DNA of 41,195 nucleotides, taken from contig BFEA01000435.1 in NCBI GenBank assembly GCA_003427395.1, positions 724,574-765,768 on the forward strand, given 5' to 3'. The stretch's first letter is position 1, and each line of letters begins with the position of its first letter. The notes under the pieces are model-generated. The model was not told the origin of the DNA. It searched no databases and was given only the letters and a program-made list of their open reading frames with translations. Positions 20,239 through 29,703 of this stretch are shown here, piece by piece. This DNA is from Chara braunii (taxonomy: Eukaryota > Streptophyta > Charophyceae > Charales > Characeae). The translations under genes were made by a program, and so were the position numbers.

Positions 20239-20359
20239 GAGGTCATCATTGTGGAGTGGCCATGCTAATCTTCTTTGTGTAGTTCGTTGTACAGGGCCCA
20301 CGCAAATCTTCTTTCTCCGTTACAGTATCATTCCAATTCTTATAGCTGTCCTGAAGGAC
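20239..20359 (-). ncRNA. U6 snRNA-like pseudogene with internal duplication
   Basis: On the minus strand it begins with a 5' stem-loop GTCCTTCAGGAC, then AATTGGAATGATAC. AGAAGATTTGCGTGGGCCCTG is then followed by AGAAGATTAGCATGGCCACTC and CAATGATGACC. U6 has GTCC...GGAC, AATTGGAACGATACAGAGAAGATTAGCATGGCCCC and AAGGATGACACGCA in this order. The AGAAGATT...GGCC block occurs twice here, and the usual 3' region after GATGACAC is replaced by a C-rich tract. It is most likely a rearranged pseudogene. No conventional upstream element was identified. Confidence 0.65.
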
Positions 20360-20541
20360 AACTTTCAATTTTAGTAGGCATCCTACAACCTACTGAGGGC
20401 CCAGTGCCCAAGGCAAATGAATAGAGTGTCCAGAAGTTTCGAGTCAAGGTGCCATGAGGTTTGTTTCCTCTTTCTCCCAAACAAGAATGTCTGATAGGCA
20501 CCCTACAACCTCTTTGTATTTCTGTCTCTCCCCAAAAAAAA

Positions 20542-20623
20542 TGTCTGCGGTTGCATTCGAACCAACATTCTTTCGTGAATTCACATTCGTAAACGAATGC
20601 CTTACCACTTGGCCACACAGACA
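20542..20623 (-). tRNA. tRNA-like sequence with long variable region (pseudogene or tRNA-derived repeat)
   Basis: On the minus strand the acceptor strands TGTCTGT (20623-20617) and GCAGACA (20548-20542) pair over seven positions with one G-T pair. An A-box (TGGCCAAGTGG) and B-box (GGTTCGAATGC) are present, the T-stem is GTTG/CAAC, and an eight-T run follows at once (20541-20534), as for a Pol III terminator. The anticodon arm is CATTCG/CGAATG with a short TTTA loop, which is not standard. The 82-nt length fits a class II tRNA. A truncated copy lies at 20856-20900. Confidence 0.45.
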
Positions 20624-20798
20624 TGATAGCCTTGGAGACCCGGTTTCCAGCAGGTGCAGCTCCCCACCAATAGACGGAGCCTTCACCGGAGGGACCACTT
20701 GAGGGAGATGCTCTTATCACTCTCCCAAGTGTAGCCCTCTGCAGAAGTTCGTCCCAAAAAATAATAATAATAATAAATAAATTAAAAAAAAAATAAAA

Positions 20799-20956
20799 AT
20801 GATAGCCTTGGAGAAGAGAAGAACAACTTATAAGTCAAGATTGTGTATTTGCCGAATTCATATTCGTAAACGAACGCCGTACCACTTGGCCACACAGACA
20901 TGATAGCCTTGGAGAAGAGAAGAACAACTTATAAGTCAAGATTGTGTATTTGCCGA
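20799..20956. repeat. 57-bp direct repeat flanking a truncated tRNA-like copy
   Basis: ATGATAGCC...TTTGCCGA occurs at 20799-20855 and 20900-20956 (period 101). Between them is a partial copy (20856-20900) of the tRNA-like element at 20542-20623. A 28-bp TTTGCCGATAAA...TTTAGCC motif is also doubled at about 20949-21009. Confidence 0.85.
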
Positions 20957-21311
20957 TAAATAACTTTTATTTAGCCACGCATTTGCCGATAAAGAACTTT
21001 TATTTAGCCGCCACTACATTTGAGCCTCTTTTGCGGAGGCGGAAAAGAACTGCTGCCAAGCATGACCTTTTTCTTTTTTGGGCGGGTGTCACGAGCCATT
21101 TTGGTCTGGTGGAGCCTAGCCACCGAATAATGTGGTACAGTTATATTTCATTCTGACAGGGTTTCGAGGTTGCCTGTGAAAGTTGTAATCCAATGCCGAC
21201 GGCAAGATACATGTGTCCATGAAACAAGAAAGCAGGGGCCGTGGGGCCTCAGTACGGTCAGACCATGGAGGAGAGTTCGTGCTTCAGGGGGCGATTAACT
21301 GTCTGACAAGA

Positions 21312-21481
21312 GTTACCTACTCGACCACCAGTACGCTGTCCAGCTATTGTTATCAAGCATAAATTTGCCCTGCACCCCCCCCCAAAAAAACGAGACACGT
21401 GTTACCTACTCGACCACCAGTACGCTGTCCAGCTATTGTTATCAAGCGTAAATTTGCCCTGCACCCCCCCCAAAAAAACGA
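21312..21481. repeat. About 82-bp direct repeat
   Basis: GTTACCTACTCGACCACCAG... to ...CCCCAAAAAAACGA occurs at 21312-21393 and 21401-21481. The copies differ by one base in the middle and by one C in the homopolymer. Separation is seven bases, so this is a recent local duplication. Confidence 0.9.
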
Positions 21482-21529
21482 ACTGACACGGGCCTGCTTT
21501 TGGCTGGTGTTGCCCGCCAAAATGTGCCC

Positions 21530-21670
21530 TTAAACCACCAGTACTTGTCCCAGTAGAAACGTTTCTAGTCGGATGAATTTGGGCGCTCCTGTAGTAGCCC
21601 GTACGTTTCCTAAAATTGTGGCGTGTTAAGTGTTAAGGGGCATGACTCTAGGAAGTACTGGTGGTTTTAA
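21530..21670. mobile_element. TTAA-bounded inverted-repeat element (MITE candidate)
   Basis: TTAAACCACCAGTACTT (21530-21546) and AAGTACTGGTGGTTTTAA (21653-21670) are terminal inverted repeats with a 15-base perfect core, both bounded by TTAA. The size is about 141 bp with no coding capacity. TTAA-flanked inverted repeats are seen in piggyBac-type non-autonomous elements, but the match is structural only. Confidence 0.5.
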
Positions 21671-22447
21671 TAAGCCACATACTTGTTTTTCAAGCAGCAA
21701 AAGGTACAGGTGGTTTAAGCATCTCGGGGGATAGCCTCCCTGGACTGTAAATGCTGCTATGGGACTCTGGACCCTGTTTCCAGCAAGGAGCTGTTCAATG
21801 GGACGTCGGGCCCGGCTTCATCCCACTAAGAAAGTAAGGCCATTCCTAACGGGAGTAATGAATGCTGTCTTGCTTCCCTGGGCTGTAACAGACCAAGATA
21901 ATTTCTGTTTGTAGGGACGCTGGGTCCAGTTTCTAGCAGGTGCATCTCCCCACCAATAGAAAGGACCCAAAAACAAAAGAAAAACAAAACACAGGCTGAG
22001 CATTGGCATTAAAAATAGGAGGAGCAAGTAAGTTGAAGTCCCAGTTGTAGTTCAGATTCATGGCCAAAAACATCACTCGGTCGGCAGGTAGGTTGCGGCT
22101 GAGTTATTAGGGGCAAGAACCACAGGCGGCACTTGACCTATGGGCCATGTTCGAATTCAGCAGTTTCATCATTTTGTGCACCGGTACCTTCCCGGGTACC
22201 AGGCCGGTCCATTTCAGTGGGGACATTCGGTCCGGGCCGATCCTGATCTTTTGGGACACAGCAAGGAAACTGCACCAGGACACCCCAGTCCTTGGGGGAA
22301 CTGGTACCCACTGCCCAGCTCAAACGCCGCACTGGACAGCCCAATCCACGGGGGAACGGGTGCCAGTTGCGAGGAGACATTTCTCGCTCCACCGACGCAC
22401 CCCCAGACGCTGGGAAGTGGTTCGGCCGTGAGTGCTAGTGTCCGCCA

Positions 22448-22448
<1 letters not shown>

Positions 22449-22496
<48 letters not shown>
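22449..22496. repeat. Microsatellite (CT)n-(CA)n
   Basis: A (CT) run at 22449-22467 passes directly into a (CA) run to 22496. Predicted His/Thr or Arg/Glu frames here are artefacts of the repeat. Confidence 0.97.
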
Positions 22497-22498
<2 letters not shown>

Positions 22499-22628
22499 CG
22501 CACGTGCACGCTCCCTCGAACAGCATGCACGGGGATAACGAATGTACACAAACGATGTTTCAGGTTTGTGTTTGGTATGGTTGCATGGGCAAACACCCCG
22601 CCAAGGGTCGCACATGTTCCCCCTTCCC

Positions 22629-22631
<3 letters not shown>

Positions 22632-22693
<62 letters not shown>
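22632..22693. repeat. Microsatellite (CT)n
   Basis: An uninterrupted CT run of about 62 bp. Confidence 0.97.
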
Positions 22694-22695
<2 letters not shown>

Positions 22696-22738
22696 GATTG
22701 TTTTATTTTTTTTGCCCACAGGCAGCGAACACGGGGCG

Positions 22739-23285
22739 GTGATCTTCCCTTGTTCTGGCAGCAGATTCATTCTCGTTTTGCATGGCCCCAAGCATATTGA
22801 AAATGAGAACGTATCTTCCGCTGGAACATGGGAAGATACACGCACAACAACAAGAAATATGTCGTGTATCTTCTCTTTTTCTGGCGGAAGGTGGGAAGGG
22901 CGACCGGCAACGAAAATGAGAAAGAATCTTCCCCTAGAACATGCGAATATACACGGCATGAGAACAAGAAATATGGCGGTGTATATTCCTTTGATCCTGG
23001 CAAAAGATTCATTCTCGTTTTGTATGCCTCCTACGCATCCGGACCCCAGAAGGGCGAGATCGGCAATGAAAATGAGAAAGAATCTTCAGAGAACATACAC
23101 GGCATGAGAACAAGAAATATGGCGACGGCATGACAACATGGCGGTGTATGTTCCTTTGTTCTCGCAAAAGATTCATTCTCGTGTTGTATCGACGTATCCG
23201 GACCCCGGAAGGGCGAGCGTATTGAAAACGAGAACGAATCTTCTGCTAGAACATGGGAAGATACACCACCATGTTGTACGGACAA
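22739..23285. repeat. Array of fold-back modules (ATTCTCGTTTT ... AAAATGAGAA)
   Basis: Arms of the type GATTCATTCTCGTTTTG (about 22765, 23007, 23169) alternate with opposite arms GAAAATGAGAA-x-GAATCTTCC...GAACATGGGAAGATACAC (about 22800, 22913, 23068, 23222). Adjacent opposite arms are imperfect reverse complements, so the stretch could form several large hairpins. Intervening CATCCGGACCCC-x-GAAGGGCGAG and CGGCATGAGAACAAGAAATATGG blocks are also repeated. No coding signal is seen. Confidence 0.7.
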
Positions 23286-23379
23286 ACAAGATAGCAACAG
23301 GTGATCCCTGGGCGACGAAGACTTTTCATCCCGACGAAGACTTTGAGGGATGAAAAGGAGGAGGAGGACGACAATCACG

Positions 23380-23460
23380 AAGAAGAAAAAGAAGAAGAAG
23401 AAGAAGAAGAAGACGAAGAAGAAGAAGAAGAAGAAGAAGAAGAAGAAGAAGAAGAAAGGA
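23380..23460. repeat. Microsatellite (GAA)n
   Basis: A GAA/AGA run of about 80 bp with single interruptions. It lies in a longer purine-rich stretch (about 23350-23550). Confidence 0.95.
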
Positions 23461-23559
23461 AAGAGAAAAAGGTCTATGTCAGAAGAGGGAAGGCCGAGAA
23501 TGGAGAAGAGGGAAGGTGGGAAGAGAGGAGATGAGGAAAGGGATGAACCACGGCGATGG

Positions 23560-24106
23560 AGGATTCAAACTGGACTGCACTCCGTGGCGGGAGGAATTGG
23601 CGCATGACTGCTCCACCGCTAACGGATTCCCATGTCTGGGATGCTAGGGACCCCGCCCAGTGGGGTCCACAGGTTCCATAGGTCGATCGACGTGGGGACC
23701 ACCCACGAACCAGCTGTGTGGGACAGACCTTTTCTGATTCTCCTTCTGTTTAGAACTAAGTTAAACCACTCTGGACGGCCCCTCGTATCAGCCTCTTTCA
23801 AACTAACTGCCCTCCTATCCTGCCACCTGAAGTCTTACGTGCCATTTTAAATTATGGTCATTCCTAAGCTGCTATGAGTTGTTTCTCTTTGCCTATTTCA
23901 AACGAAAGTTGTGACATAAACACAGTTTCCCCCCCAAAAAAAGAGGGGCACAAAAAGAATAAAAAAAAAGGAAAAAAAAAAAAAGAAACAACAACGGACG
24001 CAACAGGTTTTGAGTTCGCAAAGGTGAAAAAAACACGTGCCCGCAAAGATATCACGGCGTGAGTTTGAAACGGCGATTTTTTCGATTTATTTTTTTATTT
24101 TTATTT
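23560..24106. other. Gene-free region
   Basis: No credible coding frame. It contains A-rich homopolymers (about 23933-23985) and an AAAAACACGTGCCCGCAAAG block (about 24030) that resembles part of the fold-back element at 19601-19940. Confidence 0.45.
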
Positions 24107-24300
24107 TTGCTTTCCCTGTCTGACACCACGGCCGACCCCTGTGGTTATGAGTCCTATGACACCCGGCCTGACACCACGGTCGTTGGTACTTCCATTGCTT
24201 TTTGGAACTCGACGCCCCTTTTAATTGTTGAAATACCCATAAAAGTTTGAATATCTCGTGAGATACCCCTAAAACAGAGGGGTATGCTGAAATGCCACTA
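24107..24300. repeat. Second, partial member of the TGACACCACGG fold-back family
   Basis: CTGACACCACGGCCGACCCCTG...CTGACACCACGGTCGT...GGTACTTCC resembles the reverse complement of 19845-19922, roughly 80% by eye. The element is single-armed or decayed at this place. Confidence 0.55.
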
Positions 24301-24823
24301 ACGTCTGAGTGTATTCATAAGGCCTGTCTGTAGTCAGAAGAGGCAAGGGGTTAAGACAAAAAGGGGTAAGGGTTCAGAGATAAACGTCATGAGCTGCAAG
24401 GGGAAACAAAGACTGACTAACCAATTTCTGACAAACAGATTTGAGAGTTTGCAAAACAGATTCTGACATCAGATATTCAAATGATTGACCTGCAAGTTGC
24501 AATTGAAACAAGGATCCTCTTAGCAAATGGAGAAGTCCTGGGGGTACCCCCCCATATAGTGGAGGAGATGCGGGGTGATTAGGCTCCAAGACCCTTGTGG
24601 AGGATTTACGCGATGGGGGTCCACTGTTCCGTAGTACTCAGACAAAAGGGGTTTTGAGTCTTAGCAGGTTCAACAAGCGTCTGAAGGATAGAATGAAGGC
24701 GATATGGATTTATTTCGGGGAGAATAACCATAGCTTCGGGATAGGCGGGGTGCGGGCTGGGATACAAGCGGGTTGGAGTCGAGAAGATGCTTGGGCAAGG
24801 TACTTGGAAACACTTCTCGATCT

Positions 24824-26983
24824 TTATGTGGTACGGGTATGATTGTCATTAGGCTGATTAATTGAGATTCTGGTGACTGCGAGGCCTGTCTTGCCCGGAT
24901 TGAAGACGTTCTTTGGAGTTCTAGAGGTCGCAAAACAGGTGTCAAAGTCCTTTTCCAGATTCAGTTTGAAAGAAGTTGGCAGGGAAAGCAGAGTGGGGTA
25001 CCATCTTGCTCTGGTTGAGCTTGGTGTGATAAGAAGATACTCGCCGCCGAAGAATTTTATCCTAGCCAAGATCTGGTGATGTAGGCCGGTGGGAGGAAAA
25101 AATCCATCTGTAGGATGAGTCCGGGAGGGTGCTCCAATCGAGTGAGAGCGCGTTTGCTGCTAAAGCATTCGGAGATAGATAGTCAGAAACAAAAGGGGTG
25201 CAGACAAAGTTTTCTTCTGAGGCAAACAAGTCCACGTACGGTTGACCGAATCTGTCAAAGAGTGAATTGACAATACTCATGTTCAGACCCCAGTCAGAGA
25301 AGTCTGTAACCTTAGATAGGTAGTCTGCTGCAGTGTTCAGTTCCCTAGGAACCCAAGACGCTTTAAGCTGGCAGTCAAAGGTTAGGAGGATGGAAGCTAT
25401 CTCTCTAAGGAGGGAGTTCAAAAGTGGGTCGGATGAGCTGAGTTTCTTGAGCAGAAAATAAGCAGCCTGATTGTCACCTGGATGTTCTATAGCAGTTGAT
25501 CTAAGCTGATCCGATTCTCTTTCCTTTAGGAGTTTCAGTGTTGTTGCTACAACAAAGAGTTCTCGATGAGTGCTTGAGGTTCCTATCCATTCTGAGGGCA
25601 GTAGGAAGTTGAGTTTCCAAGGGGGTTTGGAATGGAAGGACACTATGACTCCCACAGCAAAATCTGAGGCATCCGTTTGCATATGGACGGTTGATGTTCT
25701 GACTGACCACAGCCTACCTGGGAGTTTGGGGAGGTGGTCTAGCCACCACCTCATGTCTTCTCTGAATTCCTCCGAAAGTTTGCCTTTCACATTCCAGTCG
25801 CAGTCTGATAAGGCTGAGTGCAGATGAAAGCAGTGCAGAGAGGCAGGAAGGAAGACTTTTGATAGAGAGACTAGTTTCCCGGCTAGAGAGGCAAGCCTCA
25901 TCGCCGTAAGATGAGATCCTTCTGAGCATTCAGTCAAGAGTTTGAGGATTTTCTGTGCTTTATCATCTGGAACCCTGATCCTCTTATGATGAGAGTCAAT
26001 TATGAAGCCAAGGAAACGGTTGGACTGGGTGGGGAAAAATTAACATTTGTTTAAGCTGAGAAAGAATCCCAAGCTGTGGCAGATAACAGTGATAAGAAAA
26101 GAGTTTCAAAGGCAGACGGAAAGAGATTTGTGAGTAGAGAGACTATCGTCTATGTATGAGAACATGCTGACTCCCTTTCCCCTGACCACAACCATCACTT
26201 CCTGCATTATGGTGGTGAAAATCCAGCATGCTGAAGAAATACCAAAACACAGGGTGTTGAAGTGGTAGATTCTTCCTTTCCATGAGAAAGCCAAATAAGG
26301 CATTGATTCAGGATTGACAGGTACGTGGTAGTATCCGTTCTTCACATCGAAAGTAACCACAAAATCCTGAACTATGGAAACAATCATAATTGACACAGCA
26401 TGATTGATAGATTCATAGTGAAAGTCTGGAAAAGTGATGAAGAGGTTAACATATCTCAAGTCAATGATGAACCTGAGTTTGCTTGAACTTTCAATTACAA
26501 AAAACGGGTTAATTACCAAGGATCGTTCGATACTGAAATTACTTCTAGCTTCAGCAAGGACACCACATTACTATCTACGAATTCAACAAAATTTGGAGGA
26601 AGAAAATAGTCTGACAGCGAGAGGGGGGTAGGCTTATCTAACTTAATAGCTCTCTTAAAGTCAGACGCGCTAAGGACTGGTTTTTCCATCCTCCTGACCT
26701 CTTGGATTTTCAATGGGTGGTTGTGACTGGTACCTGCAAAACTGAGTTTGACACCATTGACTAACCAGCTTAAGACATTCCTAGAGGATTTAGAGTTGGA
26801 GGAGGATAACAAAGCCTTTCAGGTTTCTACATGAGATTTCAGTGAGGCAACACAAAAATCATCAGGTGACCTTAGCCAATTGGAACTATTGCTCAAGGCT
26901 GAGAGAGCTAGAGACAGTTGTTGTAGTGAAGGGGGTAGGTTCAGTGCTTGGACTGCTTGGAGGATTTCTCTTTGTGGTTCCAT
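24824..26983 (-). pseudogene. ORF2 of the DIRS-like element: reverse transcriptase and RNase H
   Basis: A plausible start is ATG at 26983 (MEPQREILQAV), inside the end of ORF1. The RT part (26812-26106) has INPFFVIESSSKLRFIIDLR, FVVTFDVKNGYYHVPV, LCFGISSACWIF and the catalytic SYIDDSL. RNase H (25937-25062) has MQTDASDFAVG, THRELFVVAT, GDNQAAYFLL and RELNTAADYLSK. It is followed by FGQPYVDLFAS and, after a frameshift in a T run near 25095, by HQILARIKFFGGEYLLITP. Other breaks: TGA near 26835, a shift near 26520, and TGA/TAA between 26105 and 26040. Conserved order identifies the DIRS clade. Confidence 0.82.
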
Positions 26984-27839
26984 TCGTTCCTGTCTGCAGA
27001 AGAGTCGTTGTCGCTACGCCTATGGTGGGATCTTTTGGAGGGGTTTTTGCCCTTGTACGTGGCCGAATCTCGACCAGGTGAGTGCCTGCAACAGACAACC
27101 GTTAAAAACGTACCTGAGTTTCGGTCCTTAACGGCCAAGTAAAATAACAGGCCACCACTAAAAGGGATAGAGAGTTAAGTAACTTCTCTTAAAGACCTGA
27201 ACATACGATGAGCAAAAAATCAGATGATTCTGCAATTGAAAATAATTGGGTGAGCGTGCACCGCTGGGTACTTACCCTCCCCTAGATGAGGCTGCTTTGA
27301 CCTCCTGTTCGTCCCATTTTTGATTGATCTTGTCGATTGCGAGTCTAGAAGTCTCAAGTTCGTGAACCATAAGCATCTGCTTCACCTCCAGAGGAAAGAG
27401 CTTGTCGGAGAGTTTCTTCGGAAGGTTGACTAATGAGTTCTTAAAAGCGGTAGCATGCGGCTTGCCCCTATCTCCATGCTTGAAATTGAGCTCAATCTGC
27501 GTGACACAAATGAGAATATTCAGATGCCTAGACCAGGGTGGTTGGTCGAAAATATGTTGCATAGGCTTAATTTTCGATTTCGTTCACTGCTGCCTTGCAC
27601 TTCTCCACCTCCTTTCCTGCCGAAAAGAAAATTCCTCTCACTCGGGAGAATTCAGATTGATTGACCATAAATTTGAACTCTCTTTCATCCGCTTCCTCCC
27701 TTGAGATCGGAGCTTTCTCCGGTGTGGTAATAGTTGACCCAGGCTGGGTTCCAACTGAGACATCTGCGGCCGAGCTAGGTCTGTTGTATCATGTTTGGAA
27801 AACTGACCCCGAGTTCTGGACGAAAAGGGGGTCAGTCAT
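26941..27839 (-). pseudogene. ORF1 (Gag-like) of the DIRS-like element
   Basis: A likely start is ATG at 27839 (MTDPLFVQNSG). A TGA near 27788 and a one-base shift near 27575 interrupt it. The middle part reads MQHIFDQPPWSRHLNILI and NSLVNLPKKLSDKLFPLEVK. After the candidate intron (27275-27086) the frame continues in a basic Ser/Lys/Arg/His-rich tail (GRDSATYKGKNPSKRSHHRR), which would suit RNA binding, and ends TGA at 26943-26941. The tail overlaps the start of ORF2 in another frame. The identification as Gag rests on position and composition only. Confidence 0.55.
27086..27275 (-). other. Candidate spliceosomal intron in ORF1 of the DIRS-like element
   Basis: The minus-strand donor is AGG|GTAAGTACC (27276/27275) and the acceptor is GTCTGTTGCAG|GCACTC (27086/27085), 190 nt apart. 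Unspliced, ORF1 stops at once (GGG TAA). Removal joins the two halves in one frame (phase 2), leading into the basic tail. A T-rich stretch precedes the acceptor. Confidence 0.5.
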
Positions 27840-28178
27840 CCTTAGGATGTGCGGGGGAGCGGGATAAGCGTGGCCCTTGTGGCCGATAAGAAAGATTGAT
27901 CTCTGAGGGTTTCTCTCTTGAGGATTGAGGCATTTCAGCACTGTTCCTTCTACAATCTCGGGGGAGGCGGCATGAAGATCCGCCAGCCAACTATGGTGTT
28001 TGGTCCTTGAGCCAGAAGAGCGTTATAGATAATTGTTTCCATTCCGAGTTCCTGCTGAGTTCAAGGGAAGTCGATATTAGAGATAAAGGTAAATCAAGCG
28101 GCCCAAAAGCAGGTGGTTAACTTTAGTCTCGGTTTGACTGAAAGGCAAACCGATTTATACACTCTTACATGTTTCCTT

Positions 28179-28229
<51 letters not shown>

Positions 28230-29703
28230 GTCTAAGTAAAATGCGGGAAAACTTGGCAAACCGCTGATAACTCTTCCTTAACCTTTCTTGTCCATCTTTA
28301 TTACTGCCATCGACCCTTCTTCGTTTTCTTACTTTCCTCTCACTCTCCTTCCCTTTTTTTTTTTTTTTGGCTCAAATTCAAGAATACCGGGGAATTTAGA
28401 GAGAAACATGAGTACATGTCATAAAACAAGGGCGCAGTTGTCTGGATTGCTTTCAATTTATTGGTAATAGACTAAGTCATTGTCCCTCCCTCCCTTTTTT
28501 TTTTTTTTTTTTTTTTAGGCATAGTAACTGTTTTATCCGTGGTTAAGTAAAAGAGTAGGAGCAAATATGATAGTGAAGGAAAGTTGCAAAATAGTATTTG
28601 TGCAAACAAAGTTGGAAAGAATGATTCAGCAATTCCTCTAAACAAATTGCGAGTTGCTTCCTTGAGCATAAAAGGTTTAGCAAATAAAGATTGAGAGAGT
28701 TGTAGTGTCCATAAGCCTTGGTCGAAATTCAAGTTATGAAATCCTTAAACATCGATAAATTACTGCATAAAATTCACCAAGTCACCTTTGCTAAGAGTAC
28801 TAGGTGCAGGGTGACTTTGATTCTTCATGGCACAAATCCTGGAAGAAATGAGAAGGGCGTGAAGCCCATCTCTCTGCACAGTCTAGAAAGAGAAAATTGA
28901 GTTTAGATATACTTCTTAGTTCTTATATATGAAGAGTTAAGCTAAGGTTACAAGTAAGTACCAAAATTAACCTCTTGCTGGTTGCAAGACTACGGTAACT
29001 GTTCCTTTCTGCATGATTATTGCTTGCTTTTGAGGTTTCCGAGGTCAATCCCTGAAGGCTGATTGGAGGATGGTTGAAGCTGGCGATTGCTGAAGGCTGG
29101 ACCTCAGATTGTTGTGGACCCGCTAGTGCCAATCTTGACAGCAAAGGTTTCCTGGATATAGCAAGCTGGTGTCAGGTGCCTCTGAGTGTTCCTTAGTCTT
29201 GATAGCGTGGGTGTGGTCCCTACTCCTGTAATCTTAAACTTTGTCTTACAGTTCACGTTGCCTCCTCCTGCGGTCTACCTCTGCCTTTTCCTTGCTTCCT
29301 CTCAGTCCTCCTTTCCACTTATTCAGATGAGTCTTCTGATTCAGAGTCTGCGGGGAGGAGGTACTCTGTCCTGTCAAAAATAGACCTGATCAAGTCAGTA
29401 GGTCCGTCGTTGAACCATACGTTCATACTGGTTGCCACAGAGCAAAAGTCAGTCAAACCCGCTAGGATTTCCGAGAGTAGGTGGATTAAAGTACATTGAT
29501 AGGCGGGCGAGCAATTAGAATTTGCGAAGAAGTTTCAGAGCTGCACGATGTCCCCTCTTTCCATAACCTGCTTCTCAGGCGGTCTGTTAGGGGGGCTTGG
29601 TAAATCCGCTAGAGCGAAGCCTAAGGCGAGAAAAGAAGCCTGCCTGAGTGGTTTTACTTGGTTATGGCGTTGGAGATCTAAAGTTAAGGCTGAAGTGAGG
29701 AAT
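27840..29703. other. Gene-poor region with long poly-T tracts
   Basis: No convincing coding frame on either strand. Poly-T runs occur at 28181-28228 (48 T), 28354-28368 (15 T) and 28495-28516 (22 T), each preceded by a CCTTCC- or CCCTCC-type pyrimidine run. A small hairpin CGGTTT...AAACCG lies at about 28133-28153. Small predicted frames here look random. Confidence 0.5.
28181..28228. repeat. Poly-T homopolymer, 48 bases
   Basis: An uninterrupted T run. Shorter runs follow at 28354-28368 and 28495-28516. Confidence 0.97.

Larger units (their letters stand above)
24824..27839 (-). mobile_element. DIRS-like retroelement, degraded, recombinase not recognised
   Basis: On the minus strand a Gag-like ORF1 (27839-26941, with a candidate intron) overlaps ORF2 (26983-24824). 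ORF2 carries an RT with a YIDD box, a DIRS-type RNase H and the FGQPYVDLFASEEN motif that follows RNase H in DIRS elements. No LTRs were found. The tyrosine recombinase expected downstream cannot be recognised in 24370-24823. Frameshifts and stops throughout show that it is inactive. Confidence 0.8.

Noticed and set aside
22435-22959. Reading frames across the CT/CA repeats, including a 174-codon minus frame
   Set aside because: Arg-Glu, Ser-Leu and His-Thr strings produced by dinucleotide repeats.
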